NCBI RefSeq assembly: GCF_015550595.1 | Contig: NZ_JADNBB010000008.1 | Location: 1 to 64,000, forward strand | Source of the DNA: Parabacteroides goldsteinii | GTDB lineage: Bacteria; Bacteroidota; Bacteroidia; Bacteroidales; Tannerellaceae | Length of the DNA: 64,000 nucleotides | Direction of reading: 5' to 3' | Part shown: positions 35,901 through 45,000 of the stretch, one piece after another | Layout of the letters: each line of letters starts with the position of its first letter | Position numbering within the stretch: the stretch's first letter is position 1 | Made by a program: the position numbers and the translations under genes | The notes under the pieces: generated by a model | What the model was told of the DNA's origin: nothing | Seen by the model: only the letters and a program-made list of their open reading frames with translations | Databases searched by the model: none

Positions 35901-37186
35901 TCAACCGGGTACTGGATATCCGGCTGATCGATATTAAAGACCTGGGCCGTCCCCGTGTGGATGTTGTCGTACAGACTTCCGGCCAGTTACGTGATGTCGC
36001 ATCCTCCCGCCTTACCCTGATACAGAAGGCTGTGGATATGGCAGCCGCTGCCGGTGATGGTGACGATAACTACGTAGCCAAAGGCCGTAACGATGCCGAA
36101 CGCGTCCTGTTGGATAAAGGCTTCTCTCCGAAAGAGGCCCGCGAATATGCTACCCAGCGTGTGTTCGGTGGTGCCAACGGCATGTACGGAACCGGTATCA
36201 CCTCTATGGTAGAAAGTGGCGACCGATGGGAAAACGAATCGGAGATATCCAACGTCTACCTGAACAATATGGGAGCCACTTACGGTAATGAAAAAGACTT
36301 CGGCAGTTTCAAGCCGGGTATCTTCGAAGCGGCGCTTCAAAATACCGAAGCTGTGGTACAACCCCGTCAGAGCAATACCTGGGGCGCACTCAGTCTCGAC
36401 CATGTCTATGAATTCATGGGTGGTATCAGCCTGACTGTCCGCAACGTGACAGGTAGCGATCCGGATGCCTACTTCAACGACCTGCGCAACCGCCACCAGG
36501 CCCGTGTACAGGATCTGAAGTCTGCTATCGGTGTCGAAACCCGCTCGACTCTGTTCAATCCTGTCTACATGAAAGAACAGATGAAGGAGGGAGCCTCTGC
36601 CGCCAACGCTATGTCGGAAACCATCCGTAATACATACGGCTGGAACGTTATGAAACCGAAAGCCATCGACAATGAGATCTGGGATCAGTACTACGAAGTC
36701 TTTGTCAACGACAAACTGAATGTCGGCGTAAAAGACTTCTTCGAACGTGAGAACCCCGCCGCTCTTCAGGAAGCGACAGCCGTTATGATGGAAACAGCCC
36801 GTAAAGGTTACTGGAAAGCGACTCCTGAACAGTTGAAAAATATCGCCGCCCTCCATTCCGAACTGGTAGAAAAATATGATGCCGGCTGTAGCGGCTTCGT
36901 TTGCGACAATGCTAAGTTACGCACATTCATAGGCGAACAATTGTCGCCGGAATCGGCTAAACAATATCAGGGAAAGGTCGAAGCGGCCCGCAACGAAAGT
37001 CTCTCAGGCGATGATAAAGGCGTTGTCCTGAAGAAAGACAAGAGCGTACAGACGAATGAGCCGGTGAAGCCGGAGAATATGTCGTCGTTCAGTCTCGCTC
37101 TGATCAGTTTCTTCTGGCTGGTCGTTATCTTCTTGCTTGTATTCTTTATCCGTAAGAGAACCCGGAAGAATAAAAGGAGAAAATAA
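32912..37186 (+). CDS. hmuS: HmuS, CobN-like haem-processing protein
   Basis: A 1424-residue protein of the CobN/BchH chelatase family. The core motif HFGTHGSLEFIPGK is near residues 541-554, and the FPHL-like domain structure continues to about 1330. Unlike soluble CobN it has an N-terminal membrane helix (LIITGALVAFALIAWLIW) and a C-terminal one (SFSLALISFFWLVVIFLLVFFI) with a basic tail, so its body faces the periplasm. A Met/Lys/His-rich insert lies near 780-850. In Bacteroides and Porphyromonas the hmuS product is tied to haem use, and dechelation of haem iron has been proposed. Confidence 0.9.
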   Translation: MKRKLIITGALVAFALIAWLIWAKVAGTTKVALVNFPNYQVARMAKSLDNGFIDLKQLSIDDFDKLNRYDAILIFGMGIRMTDEHRAVLEKLKEKNVPVFSTAVTDPVNNISSLDSVSNKRVADYLSNGGSVNYRSLFNYIRKDLTGKSAFTGEIQEPVEISSDVLFHLDDERVFETVADFEKYYKEKGFYKENAPKVALIVGMAGPFDTNKDHLDSLIVSLEQRNMNVYPVSGFAGRLKMLEEIDPAAVIYMPHGRLLMGQGEKAVEWLKAHNVPMFCPVTINDTYDNWMADKRGMAGGFMSQSIVMPELDGGIVPFALNAQFIDKDGLYLFKNIPGRLAQFTDMVSNYLHLQTLPNKDKKVAIYYYKGPGKNAMTAAGLEVVPSLYNFLKKLKAEGYDLSGLPATEKAFEALINEQGPVFNAYAEGNIQKYLNSGYPAWVTSPQYSMWLEDILTPAMLDTLVNKHGRGLGDFYTKEVDGIEQIAVTRIDLGNVVLLPQPTQGTGDNSFAAVHGSNEIPPHHYIASYLWVQKDFKADAMIHFGTHGSLEFIPGKQVALSSDDWTDRLVGSLPHFYLYTISDVGEGLIAKRRSYAATISHLTPPFIETGLRREVDDLLNDIKRYLATDLRDESLNLKIKNKAISMGLHRDLQLDSIRTQAYTDVEIEKIENFAEELCAEKIVGGQYTLGVPYEESKIASSVKLMCTEPIAYSLANLDEVQKKVTRKQIENKAFFNEHYLGKAQQAVIRVMANPALANDAALLAQLGVSPETVAKAQMIKKASEPKMNRMMAMMMSKMTEEAKDGKKPKMGHGHPAGIPKTGKMPDSVKKMLEEKMKGEHKPIGGASGASQQMDTVTREQVLFSNAVLDIQHAIQNVNNYREYLRNSPQMELDGFINALNGHYVAPSPGGDVISDPNVLPTGRNLYGINAEATPTPAAWEKGKEMANILLAEHAKAHGGATPQKVSFTLWSGSFIESEGATIGEILYLLGVEPIRDQFNRVLDIRLIDIKDLGRPRVDVVVQTSGQLRDVASSRLTLIQKAVDMAAAAGDGDDNYVAKGRNDAERVLLDKGFSPKEAREYATQRVFGGANGMYGTGITSMVESGDRWENESEISNVYLNNMGATYGNEKDFGSFKPGIFEAALQNTEAVVQPRQSNTWGALSLDHVYEFMGGISLTVRNVTGSDPDAYFNDLRNRHQARVQDLKSAIGVETRSTLFNPVYMKEQMKEGASAANAMSETIRNTYGWNVMKPKAIDNEIWDQYYEVFVNDKLNVGVKDFFERENPAALQEATAVMMETARKGYWKATPEQLKNIAALHSELVEKYDAGCSGFVCDNAKLRTFIGEQLSPESAKQYQGKVEAARNESLSGDDKGVVLKKDKSVQTNEPVKPENMSSFSLALISFFWLVVIFLLVFFIRKRTRKNKRRK

Positions 37187-37188
37187 CA

Positions 37189-37893
37189 ATGGATAATATC
37201 TTGCTATTATTATCACTTTTCGCAGTTGTAAAGAGCCTGTTTATGACAAGCCTGTTGCCCAATCGTTGGTACAGGCTTGCCTTCAGCCTTTCGCTCGGCG
37301 CTTTTGTGATGCTCTGTCATTCGTATGCGATGGAGGTAAATAAGCTGGAGTTGCAGCGAGTATTGTCTACCCAGTCGGCCATGATGAACATTTCGCTCGT
37401 GGTGATGGTGGATATGCTCCTGTCCGGTTATTTCTGTATCGCCCGTATTAAGGACTGGGAAGACGGCAAATCTTTCCGCTGGTATACGAAACTGTTCCGG
37501 TATATGCCGTCCCTATTGGTTTTCCCCGCTTTGTATTATATTCATATTACCTTATTCTTTACATTGACGGGATTCGACTTTATGAAGACAAGCATTGCAC
37601 TGGCAGTAGGAGTCACTGTAGTTTTCGGCCTGGCCTCTTTCTTTATGCGTAAACTGATTGCAGAGAAAGAACTGTTGATCGAACTGATCGTGATCCTGAC
37701 CTTCTTTGTCTGCGTACTCGTTATCTGCTGTACGATCTTTCATCCGTCGGCAACTGTTTACAACCATGCTTCTCCTGTCGACTGGGTCGGATGTGCGGGG
37801 ACATTGGGCGTGTTGCTGGCTATCTTCTTTCTCGGATATATCTGGACACATATTGTCCGCATTTATAAACAACATAAACACACGAAACACTAA
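37189..37893 (+). CDS. hmuT: HmuT-position multi-spanning membrane protein
   Basis: A 234-residue integral membrane protein with about seven predicted helices, for example LAFSLSLGAFVMLC, LVVMVDMLLSGYFCIA, SLLVFPALYYIHITLFFTL and LGVLLAIFFLGYIW, and a His/Lys-rich tail (YKQHKHTKH). I recognise no catalytic motif. It starts 2 bases after hmuS and precedes the TolQ-like gene. The place matches hmuT of the Porphyromonas gingivalis hmuYRSTUV operon, and the symbol rests on that position. Confidence 0.7.
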   Translation: MDNILLLLSLFAVVKSLFMTSLLPNRWYRLAFSLSLGAFVMLCHSYAMEVNKLELQRVLSTQSAMMNISLVVMVDMLLSGYFCIARIKDWEDGKSFRWYTKLFRYMPSLLVFPALYYIHITLFFTLTGFDFMKTSIALAVGVTVVFGLASFFMRKLIAEKELLIELIVILTFFVCVLVICCTIFHPSATVYNHASPVDWVGCAGTLGVLLAIFFLGYIWTHIVRIYKQHKHTKH

Positions 37894-37901
37894 GTATCAT
37901 T

Positions 37902-38537
37902 ATGGAACAAGTATCAAATATATTATTCTGGATTTCAAGCGGGCTGCTGGTGCCTGTTATTGTAGGATTGTTATTCTTCTTTGCTAAAAGTATCGTTATG
38001 CTGGGTGGTTTTGCCGGTCAGTATATCCAGCGTATCAAACAGGATAAACAGTTACGTTTGCGGATGGATCAGCTGGATCATTCCACGATCCATACCTTCT
38101 CGGAAGAATTGAAAGAACAACCTGATTCTTTGTTTACTCAAACTGCCGGGTTATTATTGGCTACCGACAGTACGGCTGTTGCCAACCGCGTCTTGTCCGA
38201 ATATGAAGTAACGGCAGATGCCGAACTCGGAAAATATAAGGTATTGGTTAAATTCGGTCCTATCCTCGGATTGATGGGAACCCTGATCCCGATGGGACCG
38301 GCTTTGGCGGGGCTTTCTACCGGTGATATTTCTTCGATGGCCTACAATATGCAGGTAGCATTTGCGACAACCGTACTCGGATTGTTCTCCGGTGCAGTCG
38401 GCTTTATCTTGTTGCAGGTGAAGCAGCGCTGGTTCACTTCCGACCTGGTATATCTCGATTTCCTGTCGGAGCTTTCCCGGGAGAAACCTGCTGCAACAAA
38501 AGCTACGTTAGTAACCTCTAAAGCTGTAAACGAATGA
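37902..38537 (+). CDS. hmuU: HmuU, MotA/TolQ/ExbB-family proton channel subunit
   Basis: A 211-residue inner-membrane protein with one N-terminal helix (ILFWISSGLLVPVIVGLLFFFA), a cytoplasmic loop, and two later helices (FGPILGLMGTLIPMGPALAGL; VAFATTVLGLFSGAVGFILL). This is the ExbB/TolQ/MotA layout. The family turns proton flow into mechanical work on an envelope partner. It overlaps hmuV by four bases (ATGA), and the pair probably drives HmuS or the receptor; the coupling target is not shown by the sequence. Confidence 0.88.
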   Translation: MEQVSNILFWISSGLLVPVIVGLLFFFAKSIVMLGGFAGQYIQRIKQDKQLRLRMDQLDHSTIHTFSEELKEQPDSLFTQTAGLLLATDSTAVANRVLSEYEVTADAELGKYKVLVKFGPILGLMGTLIPMGPALAGLSTGDISSMAYNMQVAFATTVLGLFSGAVGFILLQVKQRWFTSDLVYLDFLSELSREKPAATKATLVTSKAVNE

Positions 38538-38860
38538 GTCGCCGCCGTATACTGAATGCAGCCGAAGACCATGATCCGGTTGCAATGTTGTCGAATCTGT
38601 TCGATGTGGCAATGGTCTTTGCCGTTGCCCTGATGGTGGCGCTGGTCACCAAGTTCAACATGACGGAGATCTTTTCGCAGGAGGATTACACGATGGTGAA
38701 GAATCCCGGCAAGGAGAATATGGAGATCATCACGAAAGAAGGTCAGACCATCACAAAGTACAAACCTTCGGAAAGCCAGGAGAAGTCGGGCAAGAAGGGA
38801 AAGAAAGTGGGTATTGCTTACGAAATGGAAAATGGGGAGATTATCTATGTCCCTGAATAG
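38534..38860 (+). CDS. hmuV: HmuV, DUF2149 protein
   Basis: A 108-residue protein with a short cytoplasmic start (residues 1-20), a single helix (LFDVAMVFAVALMVALVT) and a periplasmic Lys-rich tail. This is the topology of ExbD/TolR. It matches DUF2149, which regularly accompanies MotA/TolQ-like and CobN-like genes. It would form the stator complex with HmuU. Translation is coupled to hmuU by an ATGA overlap. Confidence 0.85.
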   Translation: MSRRRILNAAEDHDPVAMLSNLFDVAMVFAVALMVALVTKFNMTEIFSQEDYTMVKNPGKENMEIITKEGQTITKYKPSESQEKSGKKGKKVGIAYEMENGEIIYVPE

Positions 38861-38905
38861 ATTTATTATTACTTTTGAAACCAATAAAAATAAACACATA
38901 TATCA

Positions 38906-39751
38906 ATGAAACTGACTTCACCCTGGACAGGTATCCTGTCCTTTCTGATCGTTCTTTTCACAATGCCGTTGGGACATGCCGCCATGATCCTGATGGAAAA
39001 AATGTTGGGTCATAACCTCCTCTACCCTGCGGCTTTCGGGCTGGGAGTGGTAGGTCTGATCATGTTGCTGATCGGTATTGTCACCCGCAAAGAGAACTCG
39101 GCTACTTTTCTGGGGCTGTTCGGTGGACTGTTTGTATGGACGGGCTGGATCGAGTTCGGATATGTCTATTTTGCCAACCGTTTCGGTGTGCAGCCGCTCA
39201 TTGAAAACGGTGAGGTGGTGACGAAGCCGGAATATCTGATCATGCCCTCTTCGTATGGTTTCTGGGCGATCGTTATGCTGTTTTATATTTTCAGTACCCG
39301 TTCGGGATGTAACTTCTTCAACTGGATACAGCGTAAGATTCGTTACGGCCAGCCGGTGGAAGAGCTTCAACCGGTCGTTCGAAATGCAGCTATGACAACC
39401 TTTATGGAGCTGAATGTCCTTTTATGGACTTGTTACATGATATTGCTTTTCTCTTATGATAACGAGTTCTTAGGCGACCGTCACCCTGTAACGATGCTGA
39501 TCGCTTTCGGTTCGCTGGCCTGGTCGATCTATCTGTTTATCCGTTTACTGAAGATTAAGAAGCTGGCTTATGCCATCCGTTACGCTATCCCTACCGTTAT
39601 CATCTTCTGGACTTTTGTCGAGATCCTGGGGCGTTGGGACATCCTGACCGAAATATGGGTCGAACCTTCCCATTACTGGCTGGAAATGACAATGATGGCT
39701 ATGGCATTCCTTGTTCTGTTAGGAGTGTTGTTGTTCAAGCACAAGAAATAA
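38906..39751 (+). CDS. Multi-spanning membrane protein at the end of the hmu operon
   Basis: A 281-residue integral membrane protein with about eight predicted helices (for example GILSFLIVLFTMPLGHAAMIL, LGVVGLIMLLIGIVT, VLLWTCYMILLF and LEMTMMAMAFLVLLGVLLF). I do not recognise a family. It begins 45 bases after hmuV, with no terminator between, and the bidirectional terminator after it closes the operon, so it belongs with the haem genes. It is not part of the six-gene hmuYRSTUV set known from Porphyromonas and could be a haem or iron permease component, but nothing in the sequence proves this. Confidence 0.7.
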   Translation: MKLTSPWTGILSFLIVLFTMPLGHAAMILMEKMLGHNLLYPAAFGLGVVGLIMLLIGIVTRKENSATFLGLFGGLFVWTGWIEFGYVYFANRFGVQPLIENGEVVTKPEYLIMPSSYGFWAIVMLFYIFSTRSGCNFFNWIQRKIRYGQPVEELQPVVRNAAMTTFMELNVLLWTCYMILLFSYDNEFLGDRHPVTMLIAFGSLAWSIYLFIRLLKIKKLAYAIRYAIPTVIIFWTFVEILGRWDILTEIWVEPSHYWLEMTMMAMAFLVLLGVLLFKHKK

Positions 39752-39783
39752 ATACATATAAAGAGTTCGCTTCTGATAAAAAC

Positions 39784-39828
39784 AAAATCAGCCGGGTTGT
39801 TATGCTTTTAGACAACCTGGCTGATTTT
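39784..39828. terminator. Bidirectional terminator between hmu operon and Rpn gene
   Basis: A 17-bp stem (39784-39800 with 39812-39828, one mismatch) has A/T runs on both sides, so it can end both converging transcripts. The same stem sequence follows Rpn copy 1 at 29367-29407. Confidence 0.85.
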
Positions 39829-39848
39829 ATATATTATGCAATTACAAA

Positions 39849-40676
39849 TTACAGTTCGTCAATCTCTTTCACTGACAATCCGGTACATTGGGCGATTGTT
39901 TCGATATTAATCCCTTTTTTTTTCAAGTTCGCAGCGATAAGGCGCTGTTCTTTCATTTTGCCTTTCTCCTCAGCCTCTTCCACCGCATATTCCATCGTAG
40001 CGTGCCAGTCACGGTAAATCTTCAGGTTCTCTTCGTAGATGGCACGCTCATGGTCGGTCATGGCATTGAGGTTCGCCACATCGAGCAAGCGTTTGAAAGC
40101 ATCCTCTTTCTCTTTGAATGGAGACATATCAAATAAATTCATATTCTTCAATATATAAACCGTGTTTTCGAGAGATGTCTTACATTCCTCTTTCGTTAAA
40201 TTGAACAGGTCGAACGACAGATAGATCTGTTTCAGTTTGACCTCGCCAAAAGTTTTACCCGTTGCTTCGTCAGCCAGGATTACGTCTGTGCGCCAGCCGT
40301 GAAATTCAGGCAGGCTGAAGTTTAACAGGTAGATACCGTAGACAGGAAGCAGGCTGTATTGCCAGTCACGTCCACTCTTTCCCTGACGGGAAATCATTCG
40401 ACAAAGATAATATAATCCACGGTTAAAGAAATAACGTTGCGGGCAATTTTGCATCTCCAGGACGAATTTGCTCCCGTCCACGTCTTCGCAAAGGAGATCG
40501 AAGATCACCGTACGTTGTTCTACTACTTCCGGTTGGATTTCTTTGTCGAGATAGGTCAGGTCTTTGACCTGGCGTTCACCCTGGAGGGCGGCATTGATAA
40601 AGTCAATGGCTACTTGTTTTACCCTGAATACAGCCTTGAAGCCGGCATCGAGCATGACATTTACGTATCTTTCCAT
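39849..40676 (-). CDS. Rpn-family recombination-promoting nuclease/putative transposase
   Basis: A 275-residue PD-(D/E)XK nuclease-family protein of the Rpn/TIGR01784 type. The N terminus (ERYVNVMLDAGFKAVF) and the strand DGSKFVLEMQNC, which carries the E-x-Q active-site pattern, are typical. The C-terminal half is helical and ends in a small DNA-binding-like segment (NIETIAQCTGLSVKEIDEL). Rpn relatives are non-specific DNA endonucleases that promote RecA-independent recombination. This is the intact copy; a broken one lies at 28655-29341. Both have a hairpin just upstream of the start and a shared terminator. Confidence 0.88.
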   Translation of the reverse strand: MERYVNVMLDAGFKAVFRVKQVAIDFINAALQGERQVKDLTYLDKEIQPEVVEQRTVIFDLLCEDVDGSKFVLEMQNCPQRYFFNRGLYYLCRMISRQGKSGRDWQYSLLPVYGIYLLNFSLPEFHGWRTDVILADEATGKTFGEVKLKQIYLSFDLFNLTKEECKTSLENTVYILKNMNLFDMSPFKEKEDAFKRLLDVANLNAMTDHERAIYEENLKIYRDWHATMEYAVEEAEEKGKMKEQRLIAANLKKKGINIETIAQCTGLSVKEIDEL

Positions 40677-40828
40677 ATGTTAATGGTTTTAATGGTCTGT
40701 TACCCAAAAGCGGGTAACGGGACAAAGATAGTAGTTTTTTATTTATGGTAATGCTTTGGGGCGTTTTTTTCATGGGATGAAACCTTTTTCACTTGTCGCC
40801 TGTCTTCTTCAAAAATGTCTTGAATGTC

Positions 40829-40864
40829 CCTGTTGTCGGTAAGTAGAACTTTACTGACAACAGG
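40829..40864. terminator. Hairpin after the Cys-rich exported protein gene
   Basis: CCTGTTGTC (40829-40837) pairs with GACAACAGG (40856-40864), and the pairing extends inward imperfectly. It lies just after the stop of the minus-strand gene at 40874. The T-run is better on the plus strand, so its main direction is uncertain. Confidence 0.5.
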
Positions 40865-40873
40865 TTTTGTATT

Positions 40874-41371
40874 TTATTCCATCCAGTCGCCATCCGGCCC
40901 ACCTAGTCCGCCAGGGCCTCCGGGACCGCCGTTACCCGGACCTTTCGGGCGATTCTCTTTCATATATTTCTGGTACTTTTTATATTGATCGTCGGAGAGG
41001 ATCTCTTTGACTGCTGCGTCGTGTTCGCTCATCATTGTGTCCATTTTCTCTCTTATTTCATCGGGAGAGAATTGCTCTTCGCCATCCCTGTCGGGGCGCA
41101 TCTGTTGCATTTTCTCCATGAAAGCTTTCTCTTCTTCCTTGAGTTTTGTCACCTGATCGTCTGATAGGGCCAACTTCTTGATCAGTTTGTCGGTGATAAA
41201 AGAAGGAACTTCTCCTCTTTGCGGAGGGTCTTGATCCGGTCTGGGGTGGTTACAGCTGCAACAACAGCAACCATGCGGTCTACCGGAGAAAGGTCCGCGG
41301 GGAGGCTGTTCCCCGGCGGAAGCTAAAAGGCAGAAAGCAAATAGGCTGGTAATAATCATTCTCTTTTTCAT
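40874..41371 (-). CDS. Exported Cys/Gly-rich protein, DUF4890/Spy-like
   Basis: A 165-residue exported protein with a signal peptide (KKRMIITSLFAFCLLASA). It then has a five-cysteine cluster (GCCCCSCNH, about 34-42) in a Pro-rich stretch, a helical middle (LALSDDQVTKLKEEEKAFMEKM; LSDDQYKKYQKYMKEN) resembling DUF4890 or LTXXQ/Spy periplasmic proteins, and a Gly/Pro tail. The LxxDQ repeats are the family hallmark. The cysteines suggest metal binding or oxidative sensing at the envelope. It appears to be a single gene. The function is not known. Confidence 0.7.
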   Translation of the reverse strand: MKKRMIITSLFAFCLLASAGEQPPRGPFSGRPHGCCCCSCNHPRPDQDPPQRGEVPSFITDKLIKKLALSDDQVTKLKEEEKAFMEKMQQMRPDRDGEEQFSPDEIREKMDTMMSEHDAAVKEILSDDQYKKYQKYMKENRPKGPGNGGPGGPGGLGGPDGDWME

Positions 41372-41734
41372 TTCTCTTCCATATTTTATGTTGATTTGTC
41401 TGTGAAGTTAAATGAAATACAGGCAGATACAAATAAAATAGACGGATGGTGGGAGATTGTCTGTAAACGGGGAGTATTTCCCTTTAAAAAGGATGTAGCG
41501 GAGATATTTGTCTCTATGGCAACGGGAGAGACTGCATATAATATAATAATGTATAAGGGTATCGCAAAAGGGCCAAAAAGCAGTAGATTTCTTGATATAC
41601 TCAAATATATAAAAAATGTGTAATTGATTATCAGTTTGTTAGCAAGGAGATTTAAGGGCTTTTTATATATGCTGTTTTTGTAATTTATTAGGCTTTAATA
41701 TGTTGTTGTTTACGTTAATACGAATATTACGTAG

Positions 41735-41939
41735 TGACTATAAAAAACGTTCCTTTTTTCTAGTCAACAAAGGTATATCTTAATTTTTAATCTGCAATTC
41801 TTTTCTAAATTATTTTTCCTAATCTATATGCTTTCTTATCAACTGCATAGCAAAGTTTGTATGAAATAGCTTCTTTTTCGTATAAAGTCAAATAGCCTCC
41901 GAAAATATGACTAGAAAAAAGGAACGTTTTAGCTAGTCA
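41735..41939. promoter_or_regulatory. Invertible promoter cassette A
   Basis: Inverted repeats of 32 bp with three mismatches (41735-41766 and 41908-41939; a perfect 23-bp core at 41744-41766 and 41908-41930) flank 141 bases. Inside, on the minus strand, TTG (plus coordinates 41795-41797) lies 19 bases before TACCTTTG (41768-41775), a strong promoter pointing away from the gene at 42017. Inversion would turn it toward that gene. The flanking bases from 41372 to 41734 and 41940 to 42016 contain no convincing gene. Confidence 0.85.
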
Positions 41940-42016
41940 TTTGACTTTGGTTAAGATTCCAGCTTTTGGATAAAAGGCTTTTAAGTAACACTATTATTAA
42001 TATTAAATTAAAGATT

Positions 42017-45000
42017 ATGAACAAGAGATTTTCTACTCTTATGGCTACCGCCTTGGTAGCCGGTGGACTTTCTTCTACAGCAATGGGGCAGAGCACTAAT
42101 GCTTTTCATTTTGAGGATGTAAAGGCGGCAACTGTCTCTGTGGAAAAGGCTGCAGAAGGTAACTATTATCATTTAGGTTCTACTGATAATTATTTGTCAT
42201 TCAGAACCGATGATAAAAAAGTTTATTTGGAGACACGCTCTATTGCATCGTCGACTACTGATCCTAGCGTGTATGTTACTTCTACGGACTCTGCTTTGTG
42301 GGAACCTACTATTGTGATTACGAACAATGTGAAATCTTTCAAGTTTACAAACAAGTTGACCGGAGCTGTTTTGGCTGTTAAATACAACAAGGACAAAACT
42401 GCAGCAGAACTTGTTTCAGAAACAACAGAAGGTGCTATTTCTTCTTTTACATTTGAAGGTGCAGATGGTTCTAAAAACTTGGTTTGCTACGATGCAGACA
42501 AGGTAAAGTATGTGCTGAATATTTCTTCTACAGCCGGAAATAAAGCTGAATTTGTAAAATGGGAATCAGGTAAAAGTTACACTGTTGTAAATCTGTTCAC
42601 GCCAGCGCAGAAAATCATGACTGCTGAAGAACTGAATGCGATCGGCAACGGTTCTTTCAAACTGAATATCCTGGATCAGGTAACAGACGGCAGTGCTGAT
42701 TATATCAATGCTTCAACTTTGACTGCTTATCCGGCTTTGATCGATGGAGCGTCAGCTGTTGATAAAGGAGTTTATTTACGTGTAAACGGAGCTAAAAAGG
42801 CTTATGGATCAGCAGATAAGAAACAGGTTGATAAGAATGGTAAGGAACTTCAGAATAAGAATGTATTCCTTGTTGTAGATACTGTATTCAATACCGGTAC
42901 AGCTTTCAATGATTCTATTGGTGGCCGTGGTCTGAAAATCAGTGCAGACTCTGTTGTTTGTAAATGGGCTTCATCTACTGCAGACATCACAAGCAGTAAA
43001 GTTTGGGACTTTGAGGAAGCTGCAACAACGATTCTGGAAACTACTGGTTCTATTAATATGGTAGACAAAGTGGCCGCAGGTCGTGCCGCTGCTAACTATC
43101 GTTTCTATATTTATAAGAATGTAAGTAAAACAGGTGGTGATGTTTTAACTGTTAAGGTCGACTCGATTCCTACTATTGGAGAGTTGAAAGCGGGAAAGGC
43201 TTATTCAGGATTGGAAAAATTCCCTACCGATAAAGACTCGATCGGTTACTTTGCAATTGCCAGAACCGGTACGGGTAATCCCGGTTTGTTTACTATTGTA
43301 GATTCAACAAGCCTGGCTAAGGCTGTAGCCGATACATATGCAAATGTTTCTTTTGCACAGGGTAAACTGGCTACATTAGAAGACGGTATCTATTCTATCC
43401 AGAAAAAAGGCGGTAAGTTTGCTGAAGCTATTTTGGTTGATATGAATGTTGCAGGTACAAAAGTTAAATGTGACTACACTGCTAGTGTTGCAAGCGAATT
43501 GGTTCCTGCTACTCAATTTACGATTAAAGGCAGAAGCGGATACTATAAAATCGCTAACCGTGAAAATGGATTGAATCCGTTTGCTGATGCTGCGAAGAGT
43601 TATATTTATGCAACGGATAAGGATGGTGAATATAAGGTATCCGGATCGGACGATATTTATCTGATCAAAAAGATGAATGTTAAGGCAGACGATGTAAAAG
43701 TAGGTTATCTGAGCTTTACTGATGATCAGGTTGCGAACTATGCTGTTAAACTGAAGTTTAACACTACATTTGGTGGTGATAATTTGTATGTTGTAGGTGA
43801 TTCCAAGTTGTCGATTGCTGATGCTGATGCGCAGGATGCTGTCGAGTTTAATGTAAGAACAGCTGTTACCGGTGTGTCTGGTTCTGATAAAAAGTATGAT
43901 GCTAAAGCATACGGTAACCAGGAATTGAAACGTAATGCATATTATCTGACTCTTGCCGGCAACGAAAATGTTGTTTTCGCTTATGATAGAACAGCAAAAA
44001 CGTTTGGCATGAGAGAACTGGTAGACTTTGACAAGACAACAAAAAAACCGGATGCATATAAAGATAAACCTGAATTCTGGAAATCGAATAAAGACTCTAT
44101 TGCAGTAGCTGTATTGTTCAGAGCAACAGCTACCGAGAAACAGTATCAGTTAATTCCTGCAGATACGACATTGCTCGGAAGTAACTTTAGTTATTACAAA
44201 GTGGACAGTACTTATATGGGCCAGATCAATGTTGCTGGTTCAGGTTCTGCTATTATCGTTACTGATTTTACTTCTGCTCCAATGGGTTATTTCACTGTTG
44301 AATTGCCTGATGATGCTGCATTCGTAAATGTGTCTGACGAACCAGCTAATAAGAGAATAGCTTCTGCTGCCAACCCGACATTGGCTATCTCTATGGACAG
44401 CCAGTTGCGTGGAGTATTGAAAGCCGAAACAGAGTTGAAAGCAACGGATGCATTCACTAAAGAAAACTTCTCTATGTATCTGGATACTGCTTCTATGAAG
44501 AATGAAGAAAAACCGGAATTCTATATTGCAACAGCTCAGACAGGTAAACTTACTGAAGAAGAAATCGCTAACGACGAATTGTTCTACATGTCAAGTAAAG
44601 ATGGTTCTACTGTAAACTTTATCAAAGCTAAACAATATGGTCAGGATTTGGATTCACTGGTGGTTTATGGAGCAAAGAATGATACTTTGAAATTTGCTGA
44701 TAACTATTCAAGATTTGCATTTGCTGTAACATCTACTAAGGGTGAATATAAAATTCAGCATACAAAATCCGGTAAATACTTGGCTCAGGAAAATGGCGTA
44801 TTGACTTTGGCTGGTATTTCTCCGTATTCAGGATTGTCATTTACTCTTGAAGCTGCAGAATCTCCTGTTGGTAACGAAGGTATCTCAGCATCTGAAGTAT
44901 CGATAGTTGCAGGTGACGGTAAGATCGTTATCAAGGGTGCTCAGGGTAAGATTGTTGCTATCAGCAATATTCTTGGCCAGACAATCGCTAATACAGTAAT

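Noticed and set aside
41396-41623. A 75-codon plus-strand frame starting with TTG
   Set aside because: No ATG, no promoter element, no family resemblance, and a similar-length frame exists on the other strand in the same AT-rich gap.
41735-41939. Cassette A as an insertion sequence or MITE rather than a promoter switch
   Set aside because: The inner length is identical in both copies, a strong promoter lies inside, and both sit at the same place before similar genes, which fits an invertible promoter better.
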